A stretch of 64,000 bases of DNA from Geminicoccaceae bacterium (GCA_028285265.1 JANQPX010000001.1:62001-126000); one strand, 5' to 3'; shown: positions 1 to 10,230, numbered from the stretch's first letter. Translations and numbers: made by a program. The notes: a model not told the origin generated them from the sequence alone.

Positions 1-724
1 ATTGCAGGATGTCTTCGGTCTGGATGTCGGTGAAGTCGACCATGCGACCCAGGATCTGGAGATAGGCAACCAGCGCATCCATCTCGCTCAGTTTGCTAGG
101 ATCGCCGTCGAAATCACCAACCGCAGCCTTTGGATAGCGAGCGAGCAACGCGTCGTGGTCGCCATCGGGATCCGCCTGCGCAACAAGGTCGTCTCTTGCA
201 GACTCGATCATCTCAGCACTGTAGGGCACACCAACAGCGACGTTAGCCTTAAGATGATCTGCAATGTAAGTACCATCGATACTGCGGGCGAGTAGATGGG
301 GATAGGGTGGCATGATGGATTCGGGGACGACATCTTGCGGCTTGATCAGATGCGCCACATGCCATTCATCAGAATACTTGCCGCCAACGCGTGCTAAATC
401 GGGCCCCGTACGCTTCGAACCCCACTGAAATGGGTGATCGTACATACTTTCCGCAGCAAGACTGTAGTGGCCATAGCGTTCGACCTCGTCCCGAAATGGA
501 CGGACCATTTGGCTATGACAATTGTAGCATCCTTCACGGATATAAATGTTGCGCCCCTCGAGCTCGAGTGGGGTATAGGGTCTAACACCATCGACCTCTT
601 CGATCGTGGTCTCGATTGTGAACAACGGCACAATCTCAACTAACCCGCCGATAGAAACGGTGATGAGGGTCAAAACCGCCATCAAGACGACATTGGTTTC
701 GATCTTTTCGTGTTTCTTCCACAT
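1..724 (-). CDS. ccoO: cbb3-type cytochrome c oxidase subunit II (partial, 3' end outside window)
   Basis: Membrane-anchored monohaem cytochrome c subunit that passes electrons to the CcoN catalytic subunit of the high-affinity cbb3 oxidase. Translating the minus strand from the ATG at 724 gives [11 protein letters not shown], a single N-terminal membrane helix, then [14 protein letters not shown], the CxxCH haem site with the flanking sequence typical of CcoO. The later segment [16 protein letters not shown] and MPPYPHL, with the likely Met axial ligand, are also family hallmarks. The frame stays open to base 1, so the C-terminus and any ccoQ/ccoP lie outside. The start is five bases after the ccoN stop, so the two genes are co-transcribed from upstream of ccoN. 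Confidence 0.96.
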   Translation of the reverse strand, partial: MWKKHEKIETNVVLMAVLTLITVSIGGLVEIVPLFTIETTIEEVDGVRPYTPLELEGRNIYIREGCYNCHSQMVRPFRDEVERYGHYSLAAESMYDHPFQWGSKRTGPDLARVGGKYSDEWHVAHLIKPQDVVPESIMPPYPHLLARSIDGTYIADHLKANVAVGVPYSAEMIESARDDLVAQADPDGDHDALLARYPKAAVGDFDGDPSKLSEMDALVAYLQILGRMVDFTDIQTEDILQ

Positions 725-729
725 GCTTG

Positions 730-2226
730 CTACTCCGCGGGGGTGGCGGCGGCCACCGGCGCGCCAAGTCGTTCTTCGACCCGGATATCGCCCTTCACGG
801 TGCGCCAGATATTGTAGACCATCACCAGAGCGCCAGCGAGAAAGAGAACCCCACCGAAGGCACGGATGACATAGAATGGATGCATCGCCTCGACCGTTTC
901 AATGAAAGCGTATTGCAAAAAGCCAAGCTCATCATAGGAACGCCACATCAAGCCCTGCATGATGCCTGACACCCACATGGCGGTGATGTAGAGAACGATA
1001 CCCAGGGTCGCGATCCAGAAGTGAACCTCGACCAGCTTCAGTGAGTAGAGCTGCGCCCTTCCCCAAAGCCGAGGCACTAGGAAGTAGATCGCACCGAATG
1101 AAACGAACGCGACCCAGCCTAATGCGCCGGAGTGAACGTGGCCAACTGTCCAGTCTGTATAGTGACTAAGTGCGTTTACTTGACGGATGGACATGAGCGG
1201 ACCTTCAAAGGTGCTCATTCCGTAGAACGCGACCGAAACGACGAGCATGCGGAGTACCGGATCCGTCCTAAGCTTGTCCCAGGCCCCGGCCAACGTCATC
1301 AGACCATTAATCATACCACCCCAGGAAGGCATCCAAAGCATGATGGAGAAGGTCATACCAAGCACCTGTGCCCAATCAGGCAGCGCCGTGTAATGGAGGT
1401 GATGCGGGCCTGCCCAGATGTAGAGGAAGATCAGCGCCCAAAAGTGGATGATTGAAAGCCGGTAGGAATAGACGGGTCGTTCCGCTTGCTTCGGCACGAA
1501 GTAATACATCATGCCTAGAAAGCCGGCAGTTAGAAAAAAGCCAACGGCATTATGGCCATACCACCATTGGGTCAATGCATCCTGTACGCCAGCGAAAAGC
1601 GAGTAACTTTTATAACCGAAAAATGACACAGGTACGGCGAGGTTATTGACGATATGCAGCATGGCTACGGTAATGATGAAGGCAAGGTAGAACCAATTCG
1701 CTACGTAAATATGAGGTTCTTCCCGCTTCATGATCGTGCCAACGAAAATGACGAGATATACGACCCAAACGACGGTCAACCAGAGATCGACATACCATTC
1801 AGGTTCGGCATATTCACGGCCTTGCGTGACGCCGAGAACATAGCCACTAGCTGCCAAGACAATAAAAAGCTGATAGCCCCAAAACAAAAAGTTCGCGAGC
1901 GCTGGGCCGCCGAACAAGCTAGCACGACAAGTGCGTTGCACCACATAAAGTGACGTGGCAAGCAGCGCGTTGCCACCAAAAGCAAAGATCGCTGCTGACG
2001 TGTGGACCGGGCGCAGGCGACCGAAAGTGGTCCATTCCAAACCAAGGTTAAGCACAGGAAAGGCCAACTGAAACGCAATAAAGGTCCCCATCGCGAAAGC
2101 CACAACACCCCAGAATGTGGCAGCGATTGTAAAAAGACGCACAACGTCTTCGTTATAGACCGTTGTTCTGCTTTCTTGGTTGATCTCGTCGCCACTCGGG
2201 GCTGCTGCCGTCGCACTTGCCGTCAC
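730..2226 (-). CDS. ccoN: cbb3-type cytochrome c oxidase subunit I
   Basis: Catalytic haem-copper subunit of the cbb3 oxidase, reducing oxygen at low tension and pumping protons. The protein has the many membrane helices of haem-copper oxidases. [31 protein letters not shown] and [14 protein letters not shown] supply the conserved haem b, haem b3 and CuB histidines of the CcoN family. I chose the GTG at 2226 because GGAG lies six bases upstream. In-frame ATG 2271 and TTG 2277 are alternatives that add 15-17 residues of unconvincing sequence. The promoter region upstream holds an FNR-type box, fitting microaerobic induction. Confidence 0.96.
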   Translation of the reverse strand: MTASATAAAPSGDEINQESRTTVYNEDVVRLFTIAATFWGVVAFAMGTFIAFQLAFPVLNLGLEWTTFGRLRPVHTSAAIFAFGGNALLATSLYVVQRTCRASLFGGPALANFLFWGYQLFIVLAASGYVLGVTQGREYAEPEWYVDLWLTVVWVVYLVIFVGTIMKREEPHIYVANWFYLAFIITVAMLHIVNNLAVPVSFFGYKSYSLFAGVQDALTQWWYGHNAVGFFLTAGFLGMMYYFVPKQAERPVYSYRLSIIHFWALIFLYIWAGPHHLHYTALPDWAQVLGMTFSIMLWMPSWGGMINGLMTLAGAWDKLRTDPVLRMLVVSVAFYGMSTFEGPLMSIRQVNALSHYTDWTVGHVHSGALGWVAFVSFGAIYFLVPRLWGRAQLYSLKLVEVHFWIATLGIVLYITAMWVSGIMQGLMWRSYDELGFLQYAFIETVEAMHPFYVIRAFGGVLFLAGALVMVYNIWRTVKGDIRVEERLGAPVAAATPAE

Positions 2227-2294
2227 GATGCTCTCCGCTCGATCGGTCGCTCTTGTTCTGCACCGCAGCATAAACAACGAGATCGTCGCGGTTT

Positions 2295-2308
2295 TTGATT
2301 TGGGTCAA
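2295..2308. promoter_or_regulatory. FNR/FixK/FnrL-type binding site
   Basis: The sequence is TTGAT-TTGG-GTCAA, matching the TTGAT-N4-(A/G)TCAA consensus of FNR-family regulators in alphaproteobacteria. It sits between the divergent ccoN (about 70 bases from its GTG) and the DUF2189 gene (about 118 bases from its ATG), so it could serve either promoter. Binding is inferred. Confidence 0.75.
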
Positions 2309-2425
2309 AGGAGATCAATTCCTTCTCGGAGAAGATGCGACATGATGAGCCGTAAGGATTGAGCCAGCAAATGCAGCAAGTTCAATCAAGAATACCCGTT
2401 ATGAAAGAATGAAAAGCGAGTAACC

Positions 2426-3211
2426 ATGGCCGAAGCCGCAATCTCAACAGAGTCAACGACGACGACCATCAAAAGGGTCCCGCTCGATCGCCCCTGGTCA
2501 TGGCTTGCTAAGGGATTTAGCGATCTGCGCCAAGCACCCTTCATCAGTCTCGGCTACGGCATTCTCTTTACGCTTGCCGGTTATCTCCTGGTCGCGAGCC
2601 TTTGGGCGCTAGGCTGGATTTACCTCACTTTACCGCTCGCCGCCGGGTTCCTCATCGTCGGGCCGCTGTTTGCGGTTGGATTGTATGAGGTCAGCCGACG
2701 TCTCCAAGCAGGCGAACCTGTCACCTTCCGTGAAACACTTGGAGCTTGGAAGCGTAATGGCGGGCAGATCGGTCTGATGGGTGTTGCCCTCCTGCTCCTG
2801 ATGTTTGCCTGGCTTCGACTTGCTGCAATGATCTTCATGCTGTTTTTCGGCCTTGAACCACCGTCGCTAGAGACTTTGGTTCAGCAGACCGTTTTAAGCC
2901 CGGATGCCCTGCCATTTCTCGTGACCGGTACGGCGGTCGGGGCTGTGCTTGCACTGATCGCATTTTCGATAAGCGCAATCTCCATTCCCCTTTTGCTGGA
3001 TCATCCCGAGGCGAATGTGATCACCGCGATCACCACAAGTATCGAGGCGGTTAGGGCCAATCCTGCTACGATGTTATTTTGGGGCGCGTTGATTGTTCTC
3101 TTTGTCGGTGCTGGCCTCGCCACCTTTCTTCTAGGCTTGATCATAACCTTGCCACTTATTGGACACGCTAGCTGGCATGCCTACCAGGACCTGACGACGA
3201 AAAAGGACTGA
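2426..3211 (+). CDS. DUF2189 family integral membrane protein
   Basis: Integral membrane protein of 261 residues. An N-terminal soluble stretch of about 45 residues carries the family-like segment [12 protein letters not shown]. About five or six hydrophobic helices follow, including [29 protein letters not shown] and the C-terminal [17 protein letters not shown]. The last motif and the middle [15 protein letters not shown] are typical of DUF2189 proteins, which often sit beside cytochrome oxidase genes. Its biochemical role is not known. It is divergent from ccoNO, shares the intergenic FNR-type box, and is followed four bases later by a small membrane peptide gene. Confidence 0.85.
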   Translation: MAEAAISTESTTTTIKRVPLDRPWSWLAKGFSDLRQAPFISLGYGILFTLAGYLLVASLWALGWIYLTLPLAAGFLIVGPLFAVGLYEVSRRLQAGEPVTFRETLGAWKRNGGQIGLMGVALLLLMFAWLRLAAMIFMLFFGLEPPSLETLVQQTVLSPDALPFLVTGTAVGAVLALIAFSISAISIPLLLDHPEANVITAITTSIEAVRANPATMLFWGALIVLFVGAGLATFLLGLIITLPLIGHASWHAYQDLTTKKD

Positions 3212-3215
3212 CACA

Positions 3216-3392
3216 ATGAACACAACGACTGGAAGCGCTTGGGTTCTTGGTATCCTGATGGGGCTGCTTGCGCTGCTTGGCCTGATTATGGCGAGCGCCG
3301 CTGTTGATCCAATCTTCTATGGAACAGGATTAGCCCTTACCGCCTTTGGCATTTTGTTTGTGTTTTCTCTAATCAAAAAACATGTCGGCTGA
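3216..3392 (+). CDS. Small membrane protein (58 aa)
   Basis: A short frame starting at ATG 3216, four bases after the DUF2189 stop, encodes 58 residues. It has two predicted helices, WVLGILMGLLALLGLIMA and LALTAFGILFVFSLI, and a short positive tail, KKHVG. No soluble domain or known motif is visible. The tight spacing suggests translation with the DUF2189 gene. It may be an accessory of the respiratory chain, but this rests on position only. Confidence 0.65.
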   Translation: MNTTTGSAWVLGILMGLLALLGLIMASAAVDPIFYGTGLALTAFGILFVFSLIKKHVG

Positions 3393-3433
3393 GAGCGAAT
3401 CACCGAGTCGTTCCCTCTAACTGGACAAATGTC

Positions 3434-4264
3434 ATGTATAGAGACCTCCTCGTTGAAGTCGATGGCAGCGATGCAGCAATACACCGTATCGATTACTCCA
3501 TGCGTCTTGCGCGACGATTCGATGCCCATCTGACCGGTCTTTGCCTGATCAGGGCACTGGCGCTGCCGCCGGCCGTCGGCACCTATATGACGGCGGAATT
3601 GGAGGCGCAAATCCTTGATGATGAGAACAAGCGGGCCGAAGCTGCGCTGGAGCGCTTCCGGAAGGCAGCATCATCCGAAGACATTGAGTTCGACACGAGA
3701 ACCGATCGGGGAACCCCTCAAGAGCACGCGGACATCGTTAGTCTGCATGGGCGCTATGCTGATCTTACGGTCATCGGCCAGCCCGATCCTGAAGCGATCA
3801 CGACAAGTCTCGATCCAGGCGACGTTGTCATGGCAGCCGGCGGACCGGTGATGATCGTTCCTCATATCGGGACACCGAAAACGACGGCTGAGAACGTCAT
3901 GATCGCCTGGAATGCCAGCCGCGAATCAGCGCGTGCTGTGCGGGATTCAATGCCACTCCTCGAGGGCGCCAAGAGCGTCGAGGTGGTCTGCTTTAGGCCT
4001 GAAACAACAGGCAGCCATGGTGACCTCCCCGGTGCCGATATCGGGTTGCATCTAAGCCGTCACGGCATTGACGTTGACGTTCAGATCATCGAAGGGCGCG
4101 GCATCGATGTCGGTAATGCTCTCCTTTCTCATGTTGCAGATCGCGGGAGCGACTTGCTGGTCATGGGATGCTATGGACATTCGCGCCTTCGAGAAGCCGT
4201 GCTCGGTGGTGCAACACGTACAATCTTAAGCACGATGACCGTACCAGTGCTCACCGTGCACTGA
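3434..4264 (+). CDS. Universal stress protein, tandem UspA domains
   Basis: Cytoplasmic protein of 276 residues with two Usp folds. The first opens with YRDLLVEVDGSDAAIHRIDYSM and the second with NVMIAWNASRESARAVRDSMP. The second half ends in GCYGHSRLREAVLGGATRTIL, the G-x2-G-x9-G nucleotide-binding signature of ATP-binding Usp proteins. The first half keeps a weaker form. Usp genes of this tandem kind are often FNR/FixK-controlled next to cbb3 oxidase genes, which agrees with the position here. The protein is likely involved in adaptation to low oxygen or energy stress; the exact function is not determined. Confidence 0.9.
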   Translation: MYRDLLVEVDGSDAAIHRIDYSMRLARRFDAHLTGLCLIRALALPPAVGTYMTAELEAQILDDENKRAEAALERFRKAASSEDIEFDTRTDRGTPQEHADIVSLHGRYADLTVIGQPDPEAITTSLDPGDVVMAAGGPVMIVPHIGTPKTTAENVMIAWNASRESARAVRDSMPLLEGAKSVEVVCFRPETTGSHGDLPGADIGLHLSRHGIDVDVQIIEGRGIDVGNALLSHVADRGSDLLVMGCYGHSRLREAVLGGATRTILSTMTVPVLTVH

Positions 4265-4970
4265 TTTCGCTGAGCCTCTCAGCCGATGCTTTGCGACGTG
4301 TTGCGCTACAAATTGCGCCCGTCCCAATCGCTGGTCATTGTCGAGCTTTGGGATGAGCAGAGTTTACTTTCATGTTGCAGTTCGACAATTGCGTCGACAT
4401 CAATAGTCTACTGCAAGCCGAACGATGTTGAGGACATCAGCGCCTTCTCTCTGCCTTCATCGCAAAAACGAGGCGGGGTCTCCCCATGTACCTTAGCGAG
4501 ATATTTGAGGTGACGACGATGACAGGGTGTCAGCGACACGGCGCATAAGCTGCGTATGGTGTCAGAGAAGATTCTCTTGACGTCACAGCGTCGCGATTGC
4601 CGATGGTAAATGCGTAGAGCTCGCCTACGCCGCCTAGTCTGGTCTTCGGCGACACGACAAATGTCACGAGAGTGCCAACATAGTACCGTTCGCACGAAGC
4701 TCACCGGCATTCTTATCCCTCACATCGTCCCACCTAGACCAAACGGCCCGAAGCGCTGTTGCCTCGGTAAGCGGAACCGCTGGTGGACGTTGATTGGCAA
4801 TGACCTTCGACCGACCAGTCGGCGACGAAGCGGTATCCGATGGAGGCTGTGCGTCCATATTGAACGATGACTATAGTCCAAAAGCTACCGGTAAGCGTAC
4901 CGACCAAACGCCTTTCGTCGCTTCGAAAGCTTGGCCGCTTGAGATCGTTTGAACCGTGAAGAAGAACATC
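4265..4970. other. Gene-free stretch
   Basis: About 700 bases between the universal stress protein and the NAD(P)-binding protein. Short open frames occur on both strands, but none resembles a known family or has a convincing ribosome-binding site. A 13-base element GTGTC-AGC-GACAC near 4526 is a small inverted repeat. I see no clear promoter, RNA gene or terminator. Confidence 0.5.
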
Positions 4971-5612
4971 ATGTCGATTGTCATAGTCCTTGGCGCAAGT
5001 CGCGGAATTGGGCTCGAAACTGTCAATCAAGCACTTGATTCAGATCATCAAGTGAAGGCATTCGCTCGATCAGCCAACGATATCGCCATCACCCATCCTG
5101 CCTTGACCAAAATTGCAGGAGATGCCCTAGACGAGCAGGCACTGACCAGTGCCCTTCAAGGCGTCGACGTTGTTATCCAAACACTTGGCCTCAAACCTGG
5201 TGCGGGGATGATCTTCGACAAAGTCGATTTGTTTTCCAAAGCGACGCGCGCTCTTTTGTCGGCAATGGGTCGGGCTAAGGTAAAGCGCCTGATTGCCGTC
5301 ACCGGCTTCGGCGCCGGCAATAGCCGCAACTCCGGCGGGCCGCTATACGAGATCGGCTTCAACATATTCTTGCGGCGAGCCTACAGTGATAAGGATGTGC
5401 AAGAATCGTTAATCCGACAAAGTGATCTCGATTGGACGATCGTCCGCCCTGTGATCCTCTATGATGGTGCTCATACCGGTCGCTATCACGTGTTGATCGA
5501 GCCAAGGCGATGGCGCATTGGCTTTGTTTCCCGAGCGAACGTCGCAGACTTTTTGGTCAAGCAGATCGACGACCGAGCTTGTCTTGGCAAAACACCGGTC
5601 ATCACAGGATAG
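4971..5612 (+). CDS. NAD(P)-binding Rossmann-fold protein (atypical SDR)
   Basis: Soluble protein of about 213 residues. The N-terminus IVIVLGASRGIGLETV is a dinucleotide-binding GxxGxxG loop. GVDVVIQTLG, KRLIAVTGFGAG and DWTIVRPVILYDG are typical of the atypical short-chain dehydrogenases of the NAD(P)H-binding (SDR_a5-like) group. The classical Tyr-x3-Lys pair is not obvious, so catalysis is uncertain. I prefer ATG 4971 over GTG 4956 because the Rossmann strand begins immediately after it. The gene lies upstream of two photolyase genes, a common neighbourhood for such proteins in light-stress clusters; substrate unknown. Confidence 0.8.
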   Translation: MSIVIVLGASRGIGLETVNQALDSDHQVKAFARSANDIAITHPALTKIAGDALDEQALTSALQGVDVVIQTLGLKPGAGMIFDKVDLFSKATRALLSAMGRAKVKRLIAVTGFGAGNSRNSGGPLYEIGFNIFLRRAYSDKDVQESLIRQSDLDWTIVRPVILYDGAHTGRYHVLIEPRRWRIGFVSRANVADFLVKQIDDRACLGKTPVITG

Positions 5613-5789
5613 AATAGGGTCGAGGCGAAACAGTCATCCGATATCGCCTTGCAAACGTAATGCCGACATCAGCATAAGAACGTTCTTCAGACGTCCAGGC
5701 CATTGGGATCCTGGTGGAATCCTATCGATGGAGCGTGCTGTGCAACGAAGAATGGCGTCGGCTCATTTCGCAACAAAGTTGATTGGTTA

Positions 5790-8174
5790 ATGATGTTTTG
5801 CCTTCCTGACGATCTCGGCGAACGATGCCGTCCCCTTGGCGGAACAGAACCGGCACGTCATGGCGAGTTTGTGCTGTACTGGATGCACTCGGCCTGCCGG
5901 GCTCATGAAAATCCAGCGCTTGACACGGCACTCTTGGTAAGTCGGGCCGTCGACCTGCCTGTGTTAGTCTATCATGCGCTCGCCGAGACCTATCCTTATG
6001 CCTCAGATCGCCACCACACCTTCATCCTCGAAGGCGCACGCGACGTGCAGGCAGAGATGGCGACACGTAATATTGAATATGTCTTTCACCTGGTGAGACC
6101 AGGTCATCGTGCTCCCTTTTTGCGCATGCTCGCGGAACGTGCTGCCGTCGTCGTCACCGAAGACATGCCAGTTGAGCCGCTTCGAGGATGGACAGAGCGC
6201 CTGGCAAAAATAACGCCAGCACCAGTCTTTGCTGTCGATACTGCCTGTGTTGTGCCCATGGCTTTAACCAAGCGAGCCTATGATCGGGCGTTTGCTTTCA
6301 GAAAAGCGACCGAAGGTTTGCGCACGGAGCGACTGACGCGGCCTTATAACGACCTTCAACCCGTTCATTCGTGCTCTCCTCGTGCTGCTCTGCCGTTTGA
6401 ACCCGTCGATTTGCAGACTGTGTCGATCCGCGATCTAGTTGCTTCTTGCGCGATCGACCATTCGGTTGGACCCGTTCCACATACTCGTGGCGGAACCAAC
6501 GCGGGGTATGAACGCTGGCACGCCTTTCGCGATCAGCGCCTCAAGCGTTATGCGCGGGATCGCAACGATGCTCTCCGTCCGAATGCAGTAAGCCGAATGT
6601 CTGCCTATCTTCATTTCGGGCAGGTGTCTCCCTTTCGGCTTGCACGCGAGGCGAACAAATTAGGTGGTGATGGTGCAGCAAAATTCCTCGACGAGCTGCT
6701 GATTTGGCGAGAACTGAGCTATGCTTGGTGTTTCCATCGGCGCGACCATAGTGACCTCACCGCTCTGCCAAAGTGGGCTATCGAAACCCTGAACGAGCAC
6801 CGAGGCGATGCACGGGCAGAGCATTTCAGCTGGGAAAAGCTGGCTCGCGCAAGAACTGGCGAGCCTCTTTGGGATGCAGCGCAGCAATCGCTCGTGATTC
6901 ACGGCGAGTTGCACAACAATGTGCGCATGACTTGGGGCAAGGCGCTCCTGCACTGGACCGAGGGGCCCGATGACTGTTGGCAAAAGCTGGTCGATCTCAA
7001 TCACCGTTATGCTCTGGACGGACGCGACCCAAACTCCTACGGCGGGCTGCTGTGGTGTCTTGGCTTGTTTGATCGACCGTTCAGCCCGCCAACCTCTGTC
7101 ACCGGCCATGTTCGCGCCCGTTCGCTGAGCGGGCATGCTCGACGTCTTGATGTTGACGCTTATGCCGAATGGACCTCGCGCCCTGCCATCGCCAAGCCGC
7201 CAACCATTGCTGTTGTTGGTGCCGGTCTCGCAGGTTTGGTTTGCGCTCGCGTGTTACAGGATCACGGCTTGAACGTAAGTTTGATTGACAAAGGCCGTGC
7301 ACCTGGAGGCCGCATGTCCAGGCGACGCGCCGAACCATTTGCATTCGATCATGGCGCTCAATACTTCACCGCACGTAAGCCGGTGTTTCGGCGATATATC
7401 GAAAGCTGGCGAAGCGACGGCATCATTGATGTCTGGCATGGCAAGACCGTTACAATCGGGCCAGACGGACTTCGTCCGCTAGACAGTAAGGACGAACGCT
7501 ACGTCGGCATACCCGGCATGAACGCACTCGCAAGGCACTTGGCCGCAGATCTTGAAATTCATCTCGGCACCGAAGTTTCCGGCCTGATACCGGCAGAGGC
7601 TGGTTGGCGGATCGATGCTCCCAACATGGCCGAATCCAAACGGGCCGACCTAGTCTTGCTTGCAACTCCACCACGACAGGCGGCTTCGCTGTTGAGCAGG
7701 GCGCCAACATTGGCCGATCGCCTAAGTGGGGTCGATATGCATCCTTGCTGGGCTGTAATGCTTGGTTTCGATGAACGACTTGATCTGCCATTCGATGCAG
7801 CCAAAGTTAGTGAGGGGCCTTTGGCTTGGCTGGCCAGGAATAGCAGTAAGCCGATGCGCGAAGGCGCAGAAAGCTGGGTGCTGCACGCCGACCCTGGTTG
7901 GAGTCGAAGCCAATTGGAACTTGAGGCTGACGATGTGCTGCCGCACATCAAGAGGGCCTTCAGCGAATTAACCGGTGTTTCGATCGCACCTACCTTTGCC
8001 AAGGCTCATCGCTGGCGTTACGCCCTCGCCAGCCAGCCCCTAGGCGAAGCATGTCTTTTCGATGAAGATCTTCAACTCGGCGTTTGTGGTGATTGGTGCC
8101 TGGCAGGACGCGTGGAGGCCGCCTTTCACTCCGGAATGGCCCTCGCAGGTCGTGTCCTCGGATCCCTCGGCTAG
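5790..8174 (+). CDS. Class II photolyase fused to a renalase-like FAD-dependent oxidoreductase
   Basis: A 794-residue fusion. Residues ~1-455 are a class II deoxyribodipyrimidine photolyase, which repairs UV pyrimidine dimers using light and FAD. It opens with VLYWMHSACRAHENPAL and carries FLDELLIWRELSYAWC, HNNVRMTWGKALLHWT and LNHRYALDGRDPNSYGG, the strongly conserved class II FAD region. Residues ~470-794 form a second flavoprotein: IAVVGAGLAGLVCARVL is the Rossmann FAD loop, followed by APGGRMSRRR and FDHGAQYFTAR, ending with GVCGDWCLAGRVEAAF as in renalase/amine-oxidase-like proteins. The frame is continuous through a Pro-rich linker. An upstream TTG at 5703 is possible, but ATG 5790/5793 fits the domain start. 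The role of the second flavin domain is unknown. Confidence 0.92.
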   Translation: MMFCLPDDLGERCRPLGGTEPARHGEFVLYWMHSACRAHENPALDTALLVSRAVDLPVLVYHALAETYPYASDRHHTFILEGARDVQAEMATRNIEYVFHLVRPGHRAPFLRMLAERAAVVVTEDMPVEPLRGWTERLAKITPAPVFAVDTACVVPMALTKRAYDRAFAFRKATEGLRTERLTRPYNDLQPVHSCSPRAALPFEPVDLQTVSIRDLVASCAIDHSVGPVPHTRGGTNAGYERWHAFRDQRLKRYARDRNDALRPNAVSRMSAYLHFGQVSPFRLAREANKLGGDGAAKFLDELLIWRELSYAWCFHRRDHSDLTALPKWAIETLNEHRGDARAEHFSWEKLARARTGEPLWDAAQQSLVIHGELHNNVRMTWGKALLHWTEGPDDCWQKLVDLNHRYALDGRDPNSYGGLLWCLGLFDRPFSPPTSVTGHVRARSLSGHARRLDVDAYAEWTSRPAIAKPPTIAVVGAGLAGLVCARVLQDHGLNVSLIDKGRAPGGRMSRRRAEPFAFDHGAQYFTARKPVFRRYIESWRSDGIIDVWHGKTVTIGPDGLRPLDSKDERYVGIPGMNALARHLAADLEIHLGTEVSGLIPAEAGWRIDAPNMAESKRADLVLLATPPRQAASLLSRAPTLADRLSGVDMHPCWAVMLGFDERLDLPFDAAKVSEGPLAWLARNSSKPMREGAESWVLHADPGWSRSQLELEADDVLPHIKRAFSELTGVSIAPTFAKAHRWRYALASQPLGEACLFDEDLQLGVCGDWCLAGRVEAAFHSGMALAGRVLGSLG

Positions 8175-8664
8175 TGGGCACACGAGTCTGACACGTCACA
8201 TCGAACATCAATTGGACGGAGAAAAGCTACCCGATCCTCGGCTTGCTCAAAGCTGCCAAGATTTCGGCCAGGCCCCCCCGGCGTCATCTCTGTGCCAGCC
8301 AAACCACTCAGACTGCTTTTCAACCTACGACAACCATGCGGTCAAAGCTGCATGCTGCAGCCCAGTTCCACGTCAATACGCCGTACTCGGCCAAGGTTGT
8401 TGATCGACCAAAGTGTTTGGTGAGGTCGGTCGAGGTAGAACGCCACCGAAAAAAATAGCCCAGTAAAATCTGAAGTGCTTGTCCTTCCGTAAAGCGTCAG
8501 GGAGTGTCCATTGCAACATTCGGCATGATGCCGGGTGAGGTGATCATGTCCTTTGATAAAGCGACATCAACAGACGGTGGAGGTTCGACCAGGCATCGAC
8601 CTACAAAGACTATCCATGCCGTTCGAATCGACTTCGATCATTGTGGTTTCAGGGCTAACTTAGC
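8175..8664. other. Gene-free stretch
   Basis: About 490 bases separate the photolyase fusion from the next photolyase. Short frames on the plus strand show no family resemblance. No convincing terminator or regulator site was seen, although a promoter for the downstream photolyase/DUF2256 pair must lie here or upstream. Confidence 0.5.
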
Positions 8665-10230
8665 GTGACTGTTCCGACAGCTCATCGATATCAGGTCGTC
8701 TGGTTTAAACGGGACTTGCGCGTTGACGATCACGATCCACTGATGCGCGCCGCCGAGCGGGGGCCGGTAATACCGCTTTTCATCATTGAGCCAGATCTAT
8801 GGCAGCAACCGGACATGTCAGGCCGGCAATTTTCTTTCTTGAGCGAGTCTCTTCTGGAGCTACGTGAGCAACTCAGTGACGTCGGCCAGCCTCTCATTGT
8901 CCGAACGTCCGATGCTATCTCATGCCTCAATGATCTCCACTGTACCTATGGGATTGATGCACTCTGGTCGCATGAAGAGACGGGTAATGACTGGACCTTT
9001 ACACGTGATCGCGCCGTCGCAGCTTGGTGCCAAGAACAACGGATTGAGTGGCATCAGATCCCGCAATTCGGCGTGATTAGACGGCTGAAAAGCCGTCGAG
9101 GCTGGGCCGGTCGCTGGGATCGCCTTATGTCCGCCCCGATGATACAGCGTCCAAAAGGCCTGATGCCCTTATCCGAGATCGAGCCCGGACCTTTGCCGCA
9201 AGCTCAAGACGTCGGCATTGCGAATGATGAAGCCCCAAAGCGCTTTCGGGGCGGCCGAAGTGTTGGTCTCAGTGACCTTGAGAGCTTTCTCCAAGATCGA
9301 GGCGAACCCTATCAAAAGGCCATGTCGAGCCCGTTAACTGCGTTTGATGGCTGTTCTCGGCTGTCAGCCCACCTGGCCTTCGGCACCGTGTCCATGCGCG
9401 AAACCTATCAAGCAGCATGCCGGCGACAGGATGATCTTCGCGCACTACACATGGACCATCGGGGTCGTTGGCCGGGGGCGGTACGTTCATTTCTCGCGCG
9501 GCTGCATTGGCATTGCCATTTCATACAGAAGTTAGAAGATGAACCAGCTATAGAATTTCGGTGCTTTCATCCCGCCTATGAGGGGCTTCGGGAGCACAAT
9601 GCCGAAGCCATCGAGCGATGGTCGACTGGGCAAACCGGCCTTCCGTTCGTCGACGCGTGTATGCGTGCGCTCAACGCGCATGGATGGATCAATTTTCGCA
9701 TGCGCGCAATGTTGGTGTCATTCGCCAGCTACCATCTATGGCTGCCGTGGCGTTCCACCGGCGAGCCGCTGGCCCGCCTCTTTATAGACTACGAGCCAGG
9801 TATTCATTGGTCACAAATGCAAATGCAGTCGTCGACCACGGGGATCAATCTGCCACGTATCTACAACCCCATAAAACAGGGGCGTGACTTTGACCCCAAT
9901 GGTTCGTTCATCCGCCATTGGATCCCTGAGCTTAGCGAGGTGCCGAACGTTTACATCCATGAACCCTGGCTTTGGCCAGAGATGCGGGCAACCATTGATG
10001 GGCACTATCCTCCGCCAATTGTTGACGAGCGAGCGGCTCGTAAGGTGGCGCGAGATAAGATTTGGGCAGTTCGCCGCGAACCCGGCTATCGTGCAATCGC
10101 GGACCAGATACAGGTGCGGCATGGCAGCCGCAAAAGTGGCATGCCGCAACATGATAAACGTATCAAGATCGCGCGTCGTAAACAGAAGGCAGAGCCAGCC
10201 ACACAGCTTTCATTTCTGACGTCGGAGTGA
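8665..10230 (+). CDS. Cryptochrome/photolyase family FAD-binding protein
   Basis: Protein of 521 residues with the two-domain photolyase layout. The N-terminal alpha/beta antenna-binding domain starts VVWFKRDLRVDDHDPLMRAA. The helical FAD domain contains TGLPFVDACMRALNAHGWINFRMRAML, then LFIDYEPGIHWSQMQMQSSTTG and RIYNPIKQGRDFDPNGSFIRHW. These are the FAD-binding and active-site segments of the class I/cryptochrome branch, so the protein differs from the class II enzyme upstream. It likely repairs UV lesions or senses blue light; the sequence does not decide which. It is followed three bases after its stop by a DUF2256 gene, a recurrent partner of these photolyases. Confidence 0.93.
   Translation: MTVPTAHRYQVVWFKRDLRVDDHDPLMRAAERGPVIPLFIIEPDLWQQPDMSGRQFSFLSESLLELREQLSDVGQPLIVRTSDAISCLNDLHCTYGIDALWSHEETGNDWTFTRDRAVAAWCQEQRIEWHQIPQFGVIRRLKSRRGWAGRWDRLMSAPMIQRPKGLMPLSEIEPGPLPQAQDVGIANDEAPKRFRGGRSVGLSDLESFLQDRGEPYQKAMSSPLTAFDGCSRLSAHLAFGTVSMRETYQAACRRQDDLRALHMDHRGRWPGAVRSFLARLHWHCHFIQKLEDEPAIEFRCFHPAYEGLREHNAEAIERWSTGQTGLPFVDACMRALNAHGWINFRMRAMLVSFASYHLWLPWRSTGEPLARLFIDYEPGIHWSQMQMQSSTTGINLPRIYNPIKQGRDFDPNGSFIRHWIPELSEVPNVYIHEPWLWPEMRATIDGHYPPPIVDERAARKVARDKIWAVRREPGYRAIADQIQVRHGSRKSGMPQHDKRIKIARRKQKAEPATQLSFLTSE

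Noticed and set aside
4408..4710. 100-codon minus-strand frame in the 4265-4970 gap
   Set aside because: Arginine-rich, no domain, no ribosome-binding site; typical of a random frame in GC-rich DNA.
5032..5054. CACTTGAT-N7-ATCAAGTG inverted repeat
   Set aside because: It lies inside the coding sequence of the NAD(P)-binding protein and the spacing does not fit an FNR box; most likely chance.
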